Origin: Desulfobulbaceae bacterium
GTDB lineage: Bacteria > Desulfobacterota > Desulfobulbia > Desulfobulbales > SURF-16
Length of the DNA stretch: 64,000 nt
Assembly (NCBI GenBank): GCA_020444175.1
Contig: JAHLLM010000004.1
Coordinates: forward strand, 122,588-186,587
Direction of reading: 5' to 3'
The notes beneath the pieces are model-generated. The model was not told where the DNA came from, ran no database searches, and was given only the letters and a program-made list of their open reading frames with translations. Positions 1-10,800 of the stretch are shown here, piece by piece (positions within the stretch are counted from its first letter, which is position 1; the number at the start of each line of letters is the position of its first letter). Position numbers and translations under genes: made by a program.

Positions 1-1863
1 GCTTCGTGTGCCAAAGAGCTGCTGGTTCATGGGCAGCTGAGCCGGGAGATGCTGGTCGCTTTGGCGTTTGTTGCCATCAGCCTTGCGGTGGCAGCAGTTC
101 CAACCGCTCTTCCGGCTGTTGTTACCATTGCTCTCAGTATCGGTGTAAAACGATTACTGAAGCGCAAGGCTCTGGTGCGCAAACTGTCCTCGGTTGAAAC
201 ACTGGGAAGCTGTGATGTCATCTGTACGGATAAAACCGGCACTCTGACTCAAAACCAGATGACCGTGCGTTATGCCTGGACTGCTGATGGAGAGATTTCC
301 TTTCAGGGAGTCGGCTATAAGCCGGAACCCCTTTTAGACAGTAAAGTTGATCCATTGCTTTTTGAGGCCGGAATTATCTGTAATAATTCCTCTCTGAATT
401 GTGAAAATGATGCATGGAGCATTAACGGCAACCCCACAGAAGGAGCGCTGCTCGTCAGTGCCAGGAAGGCTGGGTGCTGCGACAATGACAGGCGTGAAGG
501 TGAGATCCCCTTTGATTCCTGCCGAAAATGCATGAGTGTTCTGGCCCGCACCGGGGAGCAACTCATGGTGTACACAAAGGGGGCTCCTGATGCAATTCTC
601 GGAAAATGCAGCCATATGTACAAGAAAGGCAAGCAAATTCCCTTGGACGAAAATGACCGGACTGAAATCATGGCCAGAAACGATCAGTATGCCTCCTGCG
701 CCATGCGGGTGCTGGCTTTTGCCTGTAAGCCGGTGGCCGGCAAAAAGGAGTTTACAGAAGAAGGTCTTGTCTTTATCGGCCTGCAGGCAATGATTGATCC
801 TCCCCGGCTTGAGGTCATGGAGGCCATAAAGACTACAGGCAGGGCGGGCATCAGGGTCATTATGATTACCGGAGATTATGCGGAGACCGCAAGGGCCATA
901 GGCCGCGAAATCGGCATTGAATCGGATGTGCTGACCGGTCAGGATATGGGTGAGCTGGACGATGATGCCCTGCGCCGCGCCCTTGACGGCGGAATAAATA
1001 TTTTTGCCCGTGTGGTGCCCGAGCATAAGCAGCGAATTGTCACGGCCCTGCAGGAATCAGGTCATGTGGTGGCCATGACAGGCGATGGTGTTAATGATGC
1101 TCCGGCCCTGAAAAAAGCAAATATCGGTATTGCCGTGGGCAGCGGCACCGAGGTAGCCAAGGAGGCCAGCGATTTTGTCCTGCTTGATGACAGCTTTGCC
1201 CACATTGTCAGCGCCATAGAGGAGGGAAGGGGGATTTATGATAATATTCAGAAATCCATCATGCTCCTGTTGTCTGGCAATCTCGGCGAGGTATTGATCA
1301 TTTTCCTTGCCGTTATTCTGGGTCTCAACCTGCCGCTCACCGCCATTATGCTCCTCTGGATCAATATGGTGACAGACGGTGCGCCGGCCCTGGCTTTCAG
1401 TGTAGATCAATATGGAAAGGATATTATGGAGCGCAGTCCCAAGCCGGGAAATGAGGATATTCTGCCCCGGCCCAAACTGGCCCTGATAGGCATTTTGGGA
1501 GTTGTCGGAACGATCATTGCCCTTCTGCTTTTTTCTCTCTATGGCGGCAATTCCCCGGATGATTCGGAATTGATGCGAGCCCGCACCATGGTCTTTAATT
1601 TTGTCGTCCTCTATGAGGTCATCCTGGTTTTTGTGATCCGCCATGGTTATCAGGTTCCTTTTTTCTCCAATGGTTATGTCTGGCTGTCAGTGGCCCTTTC
1701 CATCGGTTTGCAGGCACTCCTGATGTATACTCCTCTTGACAGCTATTTTAAAGTGACGCCTCTCGGCTTGAACGAATTAGCTATCCTGTTCATTGCGGGT
1801 CTGGTCTTTTATGCCGCATTCCTGGCGTATCACAGATTTTATGTTCAGGCCGTCGGACGATGA
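1..1863 (+). CDS. Cation-transporting P-type ATPase, 3' part (5' end outside window)
   Basis: This is an inner-membrane ion pump driven by ATP. The reading frame is open from base 1, so the first ORF-track ATG at 49 is internal; the N-terminal helices and the actuator TGES loop are missing. About 620 residues are visible. M4 carries PTALP, where Ca2+ pumps usually have PEGLP. It is followed by the phosphorylation motif DKTGTLT (about residue 77), KGAPD (about 193) and the hinge TGDGVNDAP (about 360). C-terminal membrane helices include NMVTDGAPALAFSVD, resembling the M6 region of P2-type Ca2+ pumps. Ca2+ is a reasonable guess for the ion, but the altered M4 motif makes this uncertain. The ABC gene starts 29 bp downstream on the same strand, so co-transcription is possible. 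Confidence 0.93.
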   Translation, partial: ASCAKELLVHGQLSREMLVALAFVAISLAVAAVPTALPAVVTIALSIGVKRLLKRKALVRKLSSVETLGSCDVICTDKTGTLTQNQMTVRYAWTADGEISFQGVGYKPEPLLDSKVDPLLFEAGIICNNSSLNCENDAWSINGNPTEGALLVSARKAGCCDNDRREGEIPFDSCRKCMSVLARTGEQLMVYTKGAPDAILGKCSHMYKKGKQIPLDENDRTEIMARNDQYASCAMRVLAFACKPVAGKKEFTEEGLVFIGLQAMIDPPRLEVMEAIKTTGRAGIRVIMITGDYAETARAIGREIGIESDVLTGQDMGELDDDALRRALDGGINIFARVVPEHKQRIVTALQESGHVVAMTGDGVNDAPALKKANIGIAVGSGTEVAKEASDFVLLDDSFAHIVSAIEEGRGIYDNIQKSIMLLLSGNLGEVLIIFLAVILGLNLPLTAIMLLWINMVTDGAPALAFSVDQYGKDIMERSPKPGNEDILPRPKLALIGILGVVGTIIALLLFSLYGGNSPDDSELMRARTMVFNFVVLYEVILVFVIRHGYQVPFFSNGYVWLSVALSIGLQALLMYTPLDSYFKVTPLGLNELAILFIAGLVFYAAFLAYHRFYVQAVGR

Positions 1864-1892
1864 ATTTTTCATAATTTTGCAGGTGATGTGGA

Positions 1893-3005
1893 ATGGCCGA
1901 TGTTCTTTTGCAAAATATATTCAAAGTGTTCCAGGGGATGGATAAGGCCGCCGTGTCAAACGTCGAGGCCAGGATTGATCATGGTGAATTTATCGTGCTT
2001 GTCGGACCTTCAGGTTGCGGCAAATCAACCTTGCTGCGTATGATTGCCGGACTTGAAACCGTTAGTCGCGGGGAAATATCCATAGATGGAACCGTGGTAA
2101 ATGATATGTCGCCCCGGGAGCGTGATATTGCCATGGTTTTCCAAAATTATGCCCTTTATCCGCATATGACTGTTTTTGACAACATGGCCTTTGGGCTCAA
2201 GATGCGTAAATTTTGTAAAGAGGTAATTCGCACCCGGGTCCGGGAAGCAGCGGCAATGCTTGGTCTGGAAGAGTTGCTGCACCGCAGACCCAAGGCCTTG
2301 TCCGGAGGTCAGATGCAGCGCGTTGCCCTGGGCAGGGCAATCGTCAGGCGGCCGAAATTGTTTCTCTTTGATGAGCCGCTCAGTAATCTTGATGCCAAGT
2401 TACGGGGTTCCATGCGCTCTGAAATTATCAAGCTCCATAAGCGTCTCGGCGTTACCATGATTTATGTGACCCATGACCAGCTTGAGGCAATGACCATGGC
2501 CGACCGGCTGCTGGTCATGAGGGATGGCAAGGTCGAGCAGGAGGGCAGGCCTCTCGATGTTTACAATGAGCCGCTTAATCAGTTTGTTGCAGGGTTTCTC
2601 GGCAATCCTCCCATGAATTTTATAAGCTGTTCCATTAGCCATGAAAATAACGACTTGCTGCTCAGCAATGAATCGTTTCGTCTTGTTGCAACAGCAGAAA
2701 TGGCAGAGGTGCTGGCACCCTATGCTCATCAGGGAAGCAGGACTGTCTTAGGTGTCAGGCCGGAGGATATATCTGAGGTGTCCCCTGGCGCATTAACAGA
2801 CACAAAACAATCAGTTGCTGCCCGCATTGACTTTCTTGAACCCATGGGCAATGAGGTCCTGGCCACCTGCCGTTTTGGCTCTGCAGAGGGTGTTGTCCGT
2901 CTGTCCGCGCAAACCAAAGTGAGGGCAGACGGTACGGCTCGTTTTAACATTGATGTGACCAGGGCAAAATTATTTGATCCGCAAAACGGGGAGAGATTCT
3001 TTTGA
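1893..3005 (+). CDS. Sugar ABC importer ATP-binding protein (MalK/UgpC type)
   Basis: Cytoplasmic ATPase that powers a CUT1-type carbohydrate importer. It has Walker A GPSGCGKST (about residues 38-46), a Q-loop region FQNYALYPHMTV, signature LSGGQMQR (about 135), Walker B LFLFDEPLSNLDAKLR, a switch histidine in YVTHDQ, and a C-terminal TOBE-like regulatory region (about 235-365). Length 370 aa is normal for MalK/UgpC. Its stop overlaps the TTG start of the binding-protein gene by 4 bp (TTGA), so translation is probably coupled. The substrate cannot be read from the sequence. Confidence 0.95.
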   Translation: MADVLLQNIFKVFQGMDKAAVSNVEARIDHGEFIVLVGPSGCGKSTLLRMIAGLETVSRGEISIDGTVVNDMSPRERDIAMVFQNYALYPHMTVFDNMAFGLKMRKFCKEVIRTRVREAAAMLGLEELLHRRPKALSGGQMQRVALGRAIVRRPKLFLFDEPLSNLDAKLRGSMRSEIIKLHKRLGVTMIYVTHDQLEAMTMADRLLVMRDGKVEQEGRPLDVYNEPLNQFVAGFLGNPPMNFISCSISHENNDLLLSNESFRLVATAEMAEVLAPYAHQGSRTVLGVRPEDISEVSPGALTDTKQSVAARIDFLEPMGNEVLATCRFGSAEGVVRLSAQTKVRADGTARFNIDVTRAKLFDPQNGERFF

Positions 3006-4279
3006 GTCGAAAAATACCAGTAATAATCCTTCTGCTCTTTTGTCTGACCCTTTTTTTGAGCTGTACTTCAGAGCAACAGGAAAGTGACAAGGTCGTCATT
3101 GAGGTATGGTATCATACCGGTCGACCTGAAGAAAAAGCTGTCTTTGAGGACCAGGTGAGCCGGTTCAACCGCAGCCAAAATAAGGTGCGGGTTGCGCTCA
3201 CCCTGATTCCAGAAGGCGACTACAATACCCAGGTCATGGCCGCTGCGGCAGGCGGTAGTCTTCCCGACCTGCTTGATGTTGACGGTCCCTATATGGCCGG
3301 TTATGCCTGGAACGGGCACCTGAGGCCCATTGATGATCTGCTGCCGGAGCCGGTGAAACAGGACCTGCTGCCGTCCATCATTGCTCAGGGAAGCTATAAG
3401 GAACGTCTCTATGCAGTGGGAACCTTTGACTCAGGCCTTGGACTCTATGCCAATAGGGAGAAATTGGCAGCCGTTGCAGCCCGTATTCCGCAAAAGCCTG
3501 AAGAGGCCTGGTCCATTGATGAATTTGAGAGGATACTGGCTGACCTGTCCCGCCAGGATGATGACGGGCAGGTGCTTGACATCCGTCTCGATTACCGGGG
3601 GGAATGGCAGACATACGCCTTTGCCCCCATTTTGCAGTCCGCCGGCGGTGATCTTATAGATCGTCGCACCTATGGCGCCTCCTCGGGCATTCTCAATGGC
3701 CCTGAGTCCGTTGCCGGTCTGCAGCATCTCTCGAAGTGGCTGAAAAACGGCTATATTGATCCAAATATCGACACGGCCGGTTTTACCGGGGGAAAGGTCG
3801 CTCTTTCCTGGTGCGGTCACTGGGAATACCACCGTTACAGGAAGGCCCTGTCCGACAAGTTGCTGGTTTTGCCGCTGCCCGATTTCGGCAGAGGGTCGAA
3901 GACAGGCATGGGCTCCTGGTGCTGGGCTGTTACAAGTAAGACTCAACATCCCCGGGAGGCCATGCAGTTTCTTCTCTTTCTGCTCCGCCCTGCAGAGCTG
4001 TTGGCCATGAGCGAAGCGAACGGGGCGGTCCCTGCAACCATGCAGGCCATTTCCCGATCCTCTCTTTATGGTCCTGGTGGGCCTTTGCATCTTTTTGTCC
4101 TTCAATTGCAGCAAAACGCTGTCCCAAGGCCGCAAACACCGGGCTACCCGGTTATCACCTCGGCATTTCAGCAGGCTTTTCAGGATATCCGTAATGGTGC
4201 GGATGTGAAAACAAGCCTTGACCGCGCTGTGGAGGTGATTGATCAGGATATCCAAGATAATGAGGGGTATGGATTTTGA
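3002..4279 (+). CDS. Extracellular solute-binding lipoprotein of the sugar ABC importer
   Basis: Periplasmic binding component, 425 aa. The N-terminus is a lipoprotein signal: a hydrophobic stretch ending FLS-C with the acylated Cys at about residue 21. The following EVWYHTGRPEE and the later substrate-domain layout are typical of family-1 sugar-binding proteins. The start is TTG at 3002, chosen because it overlaps the upstream stop (TTGA) and gives a complete signal sequence. The 3' end overlaps the next gene by the same TTGA arrangement. Substrate unknown. Confidence 0.92.
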   Translation: MSRKIPVIILLLFCLTLFLSCTSEQQESDKVVIEVWYHTGRPEEKAVFEDQVSRFNRSQNKVRVALTLIPEGDYNTQVMAAAAGGSLPDLLDVDGPYMAGYAWNGHLRPIDDLLPEPVKQDLLPSIIAQGSYKERLYAVGTFDSGLGLYANREKLAAVAARIPQKPEEAWSIDEFERILADLSRQDDDGQVLDIRLDYRGEWQTYAFAPILQSAGGDLIDRRTYGASSGILNGPESVAGLQHLSKWLKNGYIDPNIDTAGFTGGKVALSWCGHWEYHRYRKALSDKLLVLPLPDFGRGSKTGMGSWCWAVTSKTQHPREAMQFLLFLLRPAELLAMSEANGAVPATMQAISRSSLYGPGGPLHLFVLQLQQNAVPRPQTPGYPVITSAFQQAFQDIRNGADVKTSLDRAVEVIDQDIQDNEGYGF

Positions 4280-5178
4280 GCCTTAGCCGGGAAAAAAGGA
4301 AAACGGAACGGATCGCCTGGTTGATGACCGCGCCGGCCCTGATGGGGCTTGTTCTTTTCCTGGCCATCCCGTTTTTGATTGCCCTTTTTCTCTCCTTTTG
4401 TCAGTACAAACTGGGTTCACCTCTTCCCCTTCGTTTTGTCGCCTTTGAGCAGTTTTCCCGTATTTTCAGTGACACTGCATTCCGGCAGGCCCTGGTTAAT
4501 AACACTCTCTTTGCCCTGATTGTCGTGCCGTTGCAGACAGGGGCGGCCCTGAGCCTCGCCATGCTGCTGAATCGGCCTTTACGCTGCATGTCGTTTTTCC
4601 GCACCATTTTTTTTATGCCGGTTGTTTTTCCCATGGCCCTGGTTTCAGTGGTGTGGGAACTCATTTATGCCCCCGGTCCAAACGGGCTTCTTAATAACCT
4701 GCTCATACACTTGACTTTAGGGGGCTGGGCACCGGTTGATTTTCTCCATCATCCGGCCTATGCCTTGCCGGCAATTATGCTTCTTTCCCTCTGGCAGGGC
4801 GTCGGTTTTCAGATGGTCATTGTGCTGGCCGGCTTGCAGTCCATACCGGCAACCCTCTATGAGGCAGCAGTTCTTGACGGAGCCGGCCCCTGGCAGCGCT
4901 TTGTTCATGTCACTTTGCCCCAGTTGCGCAACACCTTGATTTTTGTCGGTCTGGTAACAACAATTCTTGCCTTCCGGCTTTTTGATCAGATATGGATATT
5001 GACCCAGGGTGGGCCGAAACAGGCAACCACGACCGTTATCTTTGAGGCGGTACGTGCTGTTTTCCGGCGGCAGGACGTGGCCAGGGGAGCGGCCATGAGC
5101 GTGGTCTTTTTTTGTATCGTCCTGGGAATCACCCTGGTGCAGCGTTACCTGCTCAGGCAGGAAAGGGAGATGGACTGA
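4276..5178 (+). CDS. Sugar ABC importer permease 1 (MalF/UgpA type)
   Basis: Inner-membrane permease of 300 aa with six predicted hydrophobic segments. The cytoplasmic EAA loop is visible as EAAVLDGAGPWQRFVHVTLP at about residues 195-214 and contacts the ATPase. It starts at TTG in a 4-bp overlap with the binding-protein gene and ends in a 1-bp TGATG overlap with the second permease. This gene order (ATPase, lipoprotein, permease, permease) is a standard CUT1 operon. Confidence 0.94.
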   Translation: MSLSREKRKTERIAWLMTAPALMGLVLFLAIPFLIALFLSFCQYKLGSPLPLRFVAFEQFSRIFSDTAFRQALVNNTLFALIVVPLQTGAALSLAMLLNRPLRCMSFFRTIFFMPVVFPMALVSVVWELIYAPGPNGLLNNLLIHLTLGGWAPVDFLHHPAYALPAIMLLSLWQGVGFQMVIVLAGLQSIPATLYEAAVLDGAGPWQRFVHVTLPQLRNTLIFVGLVTTILAFRLFDQIWILTQGGPKQATTTVIFEAVRAVFRRQDVARGAAMSVVFFCIVLGITLVQRYLLRQEREMD

Positions 5179-6020
5179 TGGTTGGCGACAAAAGGGTCTA
5201 TGCTGCCGGGGTTTTGAGGTATCTTGCCTTGTCCTTTCTTGCCCTGCTTTATATTGCACCGGTTCTCTATATGGTGATTGGCAGTCTGAAGCCTGATGAG
5301 CGGGTGCTGGGCGATACCGGATCGCTCCTGGCATTTGTGCCTGTGGAAGGTTCTTTGCAGAATTACCGGGATGTCCTGGCCAGGGTTGATTTCTTGCGTT
5401 CCCTGTTTAATTCGGTGTTTATCACCGGACTGATTGTCGGCTCTGGGCTTGTGGTCAACTCCCTGGCCGGTTACGCGCTGGCACGCCTGGAATGGCGCGG
5501 CAGGACTCTTGTGCTCACTCTTGTTCTTGCCCTGCTTGTGCTGCCCTTTGAGAGCATCGCTGTACCGCTTTTTTATCAGATGTGTGTCTTTGGCTGGCGT
5601 GAAAGCTATCATGTGCAGATCGTGCCGTTCATCGCCGATGCCTTTTCCATTTATCTGTTTTATTCTTTTTTTATTGGATTGCCCCGGGAGATAGAGGAGG
5701 CTGCCCGCATTGACGGAGCCGGTCCCTGGCGTATCTATTTCTTTATTGTCCTACCCATGGCACGGCCCGTCTTTGCCACAGTTGCGGTATTGACTTTTCT
5801 CATGCGATGGGGTTCCTATTTATGGCCCCTCATGGTTACCACCGGAGAGAGGTATCGTCCTTTGCCAGTGGCCATGGCCGCTTTTGAGAATCAAGTCAAG
5901 CTCTGGGGAGACATCATGGCCTTCGGAGTGATGATGGTGCTGCCTGTCCTGCTGCTTTTCCTCTTTTGCCAACGTTGGTTTATTCAAGGTATTTCTGCTG
6001 GAAAGGGCAAGCTGCCGTAA
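5178..6020 (+). CDS. Sugar ABC importer permease 2 (MalG/UgpE type)
   Basis: Second inner-membrane permease, 280 aa. The ORF track begins at 5112, but the ATG at 5178 overlaps the upstream stop (TGATG) and begins a normal cytoplasmic N-terminus (MVGDKRVYAAG), so it is preferred. The EAA loop EEAARIDGAGPWRIYFFIVLP is present in the second half. It is the last gene of the importer operon; no clear intrinsic terminator follows. Confidence 0.93.
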   Translation: MVGDKRVYAAGVLRYLALSFLALLYIAPVLYMVIGSLKPDERVLGDTGSLLAFVPVEGSLQNYRDVLARVDFLRSLFNSVFITGLIVGSGLVVNSLAGYALARLEWRGRTLVLTLVLALLVLPFESIAVPLFYQMCVFGWRESYHVQIVPFIADAFSIYLFYSFFIGLPREIEEAARIDGAGPWRIYFFIVLPMARPVFATVAVLTFLMRWGSYLWPLMVTTGERYRPLPVAMAAFENQVKLWGDIMAFGVMMVLPVLLLFLFCQRWFIQGISAGKGKLP

Positions 6021-6449
6021 ATATGTTTCTGACAAATGACAAGGCCCGAAATCGTTATCTCTGCCTGACTTCTATTTGTCCTCTATAACTTTTGTTATTA
6101 CATGCCAAAGTTTATTTCTATCTCTTTCCTTGTCCAGTAAAGGCTTGCCGGTGATATTTATGGACTATGCCATAACTTATGCCATACCCCTTCAGGGTAG
6201 GCTTTAATTAATTTTCGTTGGCTTATCTGTATGATATTACATAGAAATGCTTGATGTGGTACTCTGTGGCCTTCATCTTGCAATAATTATGTAGCAAGCA
6301 AGTAATCCGTGCTAAAGATGGTTCGACCTGAAACAGGGGATTCAAGCTGCTGCACGAAATGAGTGCAAGCGAGTTAGCGCGCCAACCTCAAAATACGGTA
6401 GACGGGCTGCTTGGATCAATTTTTAACCATCATTTTTATTGGAACCTTT
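6021..6449 (+). other. Intergenic region between ABC importer and cytochrome cluster
   Basis: About 430 bp without a supported gene. The octamer ATGCCATA occurs twice within 25 bp near 6165-6187, which could be a protein-binding site. I looked for a c-di-GMP-type riboswitch, common upstream of multihaem cytochromes, and found no convincing conserved core. Confidence 0.4.
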
Positions 6450-7640
6450 ATGGACAAGCTCATGACAGACGTATTTTTCTTTTTAGATACAAGGCTCGTT
6501 CTTGTAGTGAAGAGAATTATTGCAATAGGCTTTCTTGTCGTTCTCGCTAACGTGGGGCAGGCCTCTGCTGCTGTGACAGGGAGCTGCAGCAACTGTCACA
6601 CCATGCATAACAGTCAGGATGCCCAAGCCATTGTCCATGCGGGAGAAACACCTGGCAGCCATGCATCCTGGGACGGGGGGAGTCTCACCGGCGGCACGGA
6701 TACCACTCCCCGGAATACATTGCTGATAAGCGATTGTGTCGGCTGTCACTCCAACACGGGCAGCGCGACTATTGTTACCCTCGGCCCCTCCAGGATCCCT
6801 ATTGTCAATAACCTGGATGCGCCGGTCAATCCTCTGGCAGGCGGTAATTTTTATTATGTGGTCACCAATGGTGATTCCTACGGCCATAATGTCCGGGGGA
6901 TTTCCAATGCAGACGCAACCTTGGCTTACGGTCCGGGCCAGAAACTCGGATGTGCCAATAGTTGCCATACTTCCTTGACTCTGACCGACGCCGATACTGT
7001 TGCCCTGATGGATGGTGGCCGTAAAAACGGTTGCCAGGGATGTCATCAGAGCGTCAGGCACCACGGATCCCAAACAGCCGGGCAGCCGGTCACCTCTGAC
7101 GGAGGCTGGTACCGTTTTTTAAGCGCCCCGAGCGGCCATCTGGGTTTCGGTGGTGGTGTTCACGGAATTGAAGATCCGGACTGGGAGCAGAATCCAACCA
7201 GTTCCACCCATAATACGTATTATGGCGGCGATAACACCAATCTGCAGGAAGAGCCGCAATCCATTGGCCGATTTTGTGCCGGTTGTCATTATCAGTTTCA
7301 TTCCCCGGGCGTTGCCTTTGATATGGTGGACAATGGTGGCGGAGTTGACCCCTGGCTGCGCCATCCCGCTAATTTTGTTATTCCCAATGAGTATGAATAT
7401 ACCAGTTATACGGAGTATGATCCCATGGTCCCGGTCGGGAGACCTGAAAAAACAGATATTGCCGATGTTGATCCTACCTCGGTCAGGCCGGGAACAGATA
7501 AAGTGATCTGTCTTTCCTGTCATCGAGCCCACGGCAGTCCGTATCCGGACATGTTGAGGTGGGATTACGATACCTGTGTAACCGGCAATGAAGATGCAAG
7601 TTGTGGCTGTTTTACATGCCACTCCACAAAAGACGAATAA
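6450..7640 (+). CDS. Secreted multihaem c-type cytochrome (seven potential haem sites)
   Basis: Periplasmic or surface electron-transfer protein. Six canonical CXXCH sites are visible (CSNCH, CVGCH, CQGCH, CAGCH, CLSCH, CFTCH) plus one CX3CH site (CANSCH). A signal peptide lies around VKRIIAIGFLVVLANVGQASA. The start is uncertain. The track uses TTG at 6411. ATG 6450 is taken here. GTG at 6507 would give the most compact signal peptide but has no good ribosome-binding site. Histidines outside the haem sites (for example SHASWDGG and HNVRG) could be distal ligands. It is the first gene of a run of exported proteins. Confidence 0.85.
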   Translation: MDKLMTDVFFFLDTRLVLVVKRIIAIGFLVVLANVGQASAAVTGSCSNCHTMHNSQDAQAIVHAGETPGSHASWDGGSLTGGTDTTPRNTLLISDCVGCHSNTGSATIVTLGPSRIPIVNNLDAPVNPLAGGNFYYVVTNGDSYGHNVRGISNADATLAYGPGQKLGCANSCHTSLTLTDADTVALMDGGRKNGCQGCHQSVRHHGSQTAGQPVTSDGGWYRFLSAPSGHLGFGGGVHGIEDPDWEQNPTSSTHNTYYGGDNTNLQEEPQSIGRFCAGCHYQFHSPGVAFDMVDNGGGVDPWLRHPANFVIPNEYEYTSYTEYDPMVPVGRPEKTDIADVDPTSVRPGTDKVICLSCHRAHGSPYPDMLRWDYDTCVTGNEDASCGCFTCHSTKDE

Positions 7641-7802
7641 TGAGTAAATGACAAATGAGCTTAAGGAAAAAAAGCAAGGTTGATGCCGAGCTGTTCAGAC
7701 CCAAAAAAGGTATCAACCCGCTCCTTTCCGTCTGGAAGGCAGCACTGAAGACAAAAAGCAGCACAAGAGAAAGTAGATTTAAAAACCTTAAGAGGTCATT
7801 TA

Positions 7803-10800
7803 ATGAAAGACAGATTAGCTCATTTTACACTCTCTCCGATTCTTGTTTTCCTCTTTATCTGCTTTTCTCCGCATCTGCTGTTTGCCGACCAGATTAACCT
7901 CAGTTTTGATCTTTGTGCAACTCCCGCCAGTTTCAGCATCGATTCCCCGTCTGCCATTGCCTTTGATGACGAGGAAAATCTCTACGTTGTTAATACCTCT
8001 GCAAACAAGGTTCTTGTTTACAATACAGATGGGATTCTGCTGGATACACTGAGTGGTCTGTCAAAGCCTGTCAGTCTTGCCGTTGACCTGGACGGTTCCA
8101 TTTTTGTTGGAAATGCCAACGGTGATGCGAGAAATGTCGAGGTCTACGATACGAATCTGGATTTCATGTTCAAGCTTGGAACAGGCGACGGCGAATTTAC
8201 CCAGCCCACCGCCATTGCCGTTTCGGATTCGTCGGGGAAAATTTATGTTGTCGACCACAAAGAAGATATCGTCAAGGTCTTCTTGCCGGACGGCTCATAC
8301 GATTTTGCTTTCGGTGAATCCGGCAGTGAGCAGGGACAGTTTAATTCTCCGACTTCAATCGCCATCCAAAACAACCGGGTCTTTGTAACCGATCTGGAGG
8401 TCATTATCGAGCCGGACAGCCCGCCCCACGAAGGGGCCAGGGTACAGGTTTTTACCCTGGACGGTGACTTTGTCAGCAGTTACGGTTCCTACGGACAGGG
8501 CAGCGGTAAAATGATAAAACCGCTTGGAATTGCCGTAGATTCGAATAACATTGCCTATGTAGCTGATTCGTACCAGAATGTCGTCCAGGCCTTTGACAGT
8601 GACGGCACCTTCCTGGCCACAGCCTTTCATCTGGAACAACCCATGCGGACCCCTGTAGACGTGGCAATGGGTCCTGTCTCAGAAAGATTATATGTTGCTG
8701 CTTTAAACAGCAGCAGGGTTGATATCTTCTGCCCTGTTGTCACAATACATGAAAGCGTGACATTTGATGTAAGCACCTCGGTTGTTGGCGCTGGAGGATC
8801 GCTTGCCGTAGATTCCATCACGGTTGGAGCGGATGAGAGCCGTGTCTTTGCTGTAGAAGACCAGCAAAATATTACTTTTTCCATAGCCGCGGTCCAGGAA
8901 AACGGCTATCATATTGATAAACTGCTTGTTGACGGTGTGGATGTATTAGCCGCGGCCGACACAACAATTGTCGAAAGCAACAGCCAGGACTATCCGGTTA
9001 CAGCTCAGTATACCTTGAGCGCTGTCAGTGCTGCCCATAGCGTTGAAGCTTTCTTTGTCCTGAATAGCTATACTGTTGCAGTAACCGCAACTTCATCACC
9101 TGAAAACTGCGGTCAAATTACTCCTGCCGGACCGGTGATGGTAACCCACGGCAACGACCAGGAATTTGTTCTTTCCTATAATGCTGATGATTGCCTCTAT
9201 ACGGATCTGCTCATTGACGGCGTCTCCGTTGGAACCCCGGCCAGTTACACCTTTTCAGCGGTCAGCGATGATCATACCCTGGAGGCAGTTTTTGGAGCGC
9301 TCTCCTATCAGATCGAAGTCTCCTCCTCCAACACTGCCCACGGTATGTCCTATCCTTCCGGAACCATAGTCGCTGATCAGGGAACGGATCATACGGTTTA
9401 CTGCTATCCGTTCGGGGTTTACCAGCTTGACGGTATACTCATCGATAACACAACGTTGGTTACAGAAAACAGCTATACCTTTGTCAATGTCACAGCCGAC
9501 CATACTGCCCGCTGTGAATTCAGTCCGATTACTCATACCCTCGCAGCAACTGTTTCTGCCGGTTCCCAGGGGTGCACCATCACGCCTGCCGGCACGACAA
9601 CAGTTTCTGAAGGGGCGGACCAAACCTACATTGTTTCCGTGGATGAAGGTTACATTGTCGGTGATCTCATCATTGACGGCGTGTCTGTCGGTTCGTATCA
9701 GTCATATACCTTTTACTATATCATTGCGGATCACAACCTGGAAGTGAGCTGTTCCGCAGATTTTACAAACACTGTTCCCGTGGCCGAGGCCGGGCCTGAT
9801 CAGAATAGCGGCTGCCAGGCTGCGGTTACCGTTGTGGGTGAAAACTCCTATGATAATGATGAAGGCGACACGCTTACATTCTTCTGGGAACAGACCTCAG
9901 GGACCTCTGTAACGCTTTCGGATCCCACAGTTGCCAATCCGACATTTACCGCTCCAAGCTGTAATCCTGGAGACGACACAGAGTCGCTCAGGTTCCAATT
10001 GACCGTAACCGACAGTTATGGGGCTGCTGCCAGTGATGCATGTCTTGTCAATGTAGGTTGGCAGAATGTTCCTCCGGAGGCAGATGCCGGTTTTGATCAG
10101 AATGTAGAAGAAAATGACCTGGTTATCCTGGACGGGACAGGCTCCGAGGATAGTGATGGCGTCATCGTATCTTACCTGTGGCAGCAGACCAAGGGGAAGA
10201 CCGTCAGCCTGTCCAGTGATGCAGTCGCTGACCCGGATTTTGTCGCTCCTGATCTTGATTCCGGCTCTGAAACCGAGCAGCTCATTTTCAAATTGACTGT
10301 AACCGATGATTACGGAGCCCTGGCTGAAGATGAGTGTGTTATAAACGTTTCATTTATCAATGAGCCGCCTGTGGCAAAAGCGAATTGCCCTGCCGAAGCG
10401 GTCAAAGCCGGAGATATTGTTTCCCTGGGCGGCACTGAGTCTACTGATGCGGACGGTGATATTGCATCGTATCAATGGCGACAGGCGACAACAGACGGAA
10501 CTGTGCCGGTTGTTTTTTCCAGCACGAAAACAGCGGATACATCTTTTGTAGCCCCTGAAGCTGGTTTTGAAGATGCAATTTTAAGCTTTGAACTGACTGT
10601 TACCGACTTTGACGGCGGTAAGGCAACGGAGACGTGTACCGTCACTTTAAAAGGAGAGGATGATACGGACAGCGACAATGACGGATTGCCGGACAGCCTG
10701 GAGGATGACTCCTGCACCGATGCCCATAACGCTGATACAGACGGTGACGGCATAACCGATGGCAGTGAGGATGCAAACCACAATGGCATGGTGGATGACG

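Noticed and set aside
6021-6449. c-di-GMP riboswitch upstream of the cytochrome gene
   Set aside because: Such riboswitches are common before cytochrome genes, but the conserved core sequences are not present here.
7655-7897. 80-aa ORF before the NHL/PKD protein
   Set aside because: It overlaps the start of a well-supported secreted protein in another frame and has no recognisable features. Its 3' half is a shadow of the signal-peptide region.
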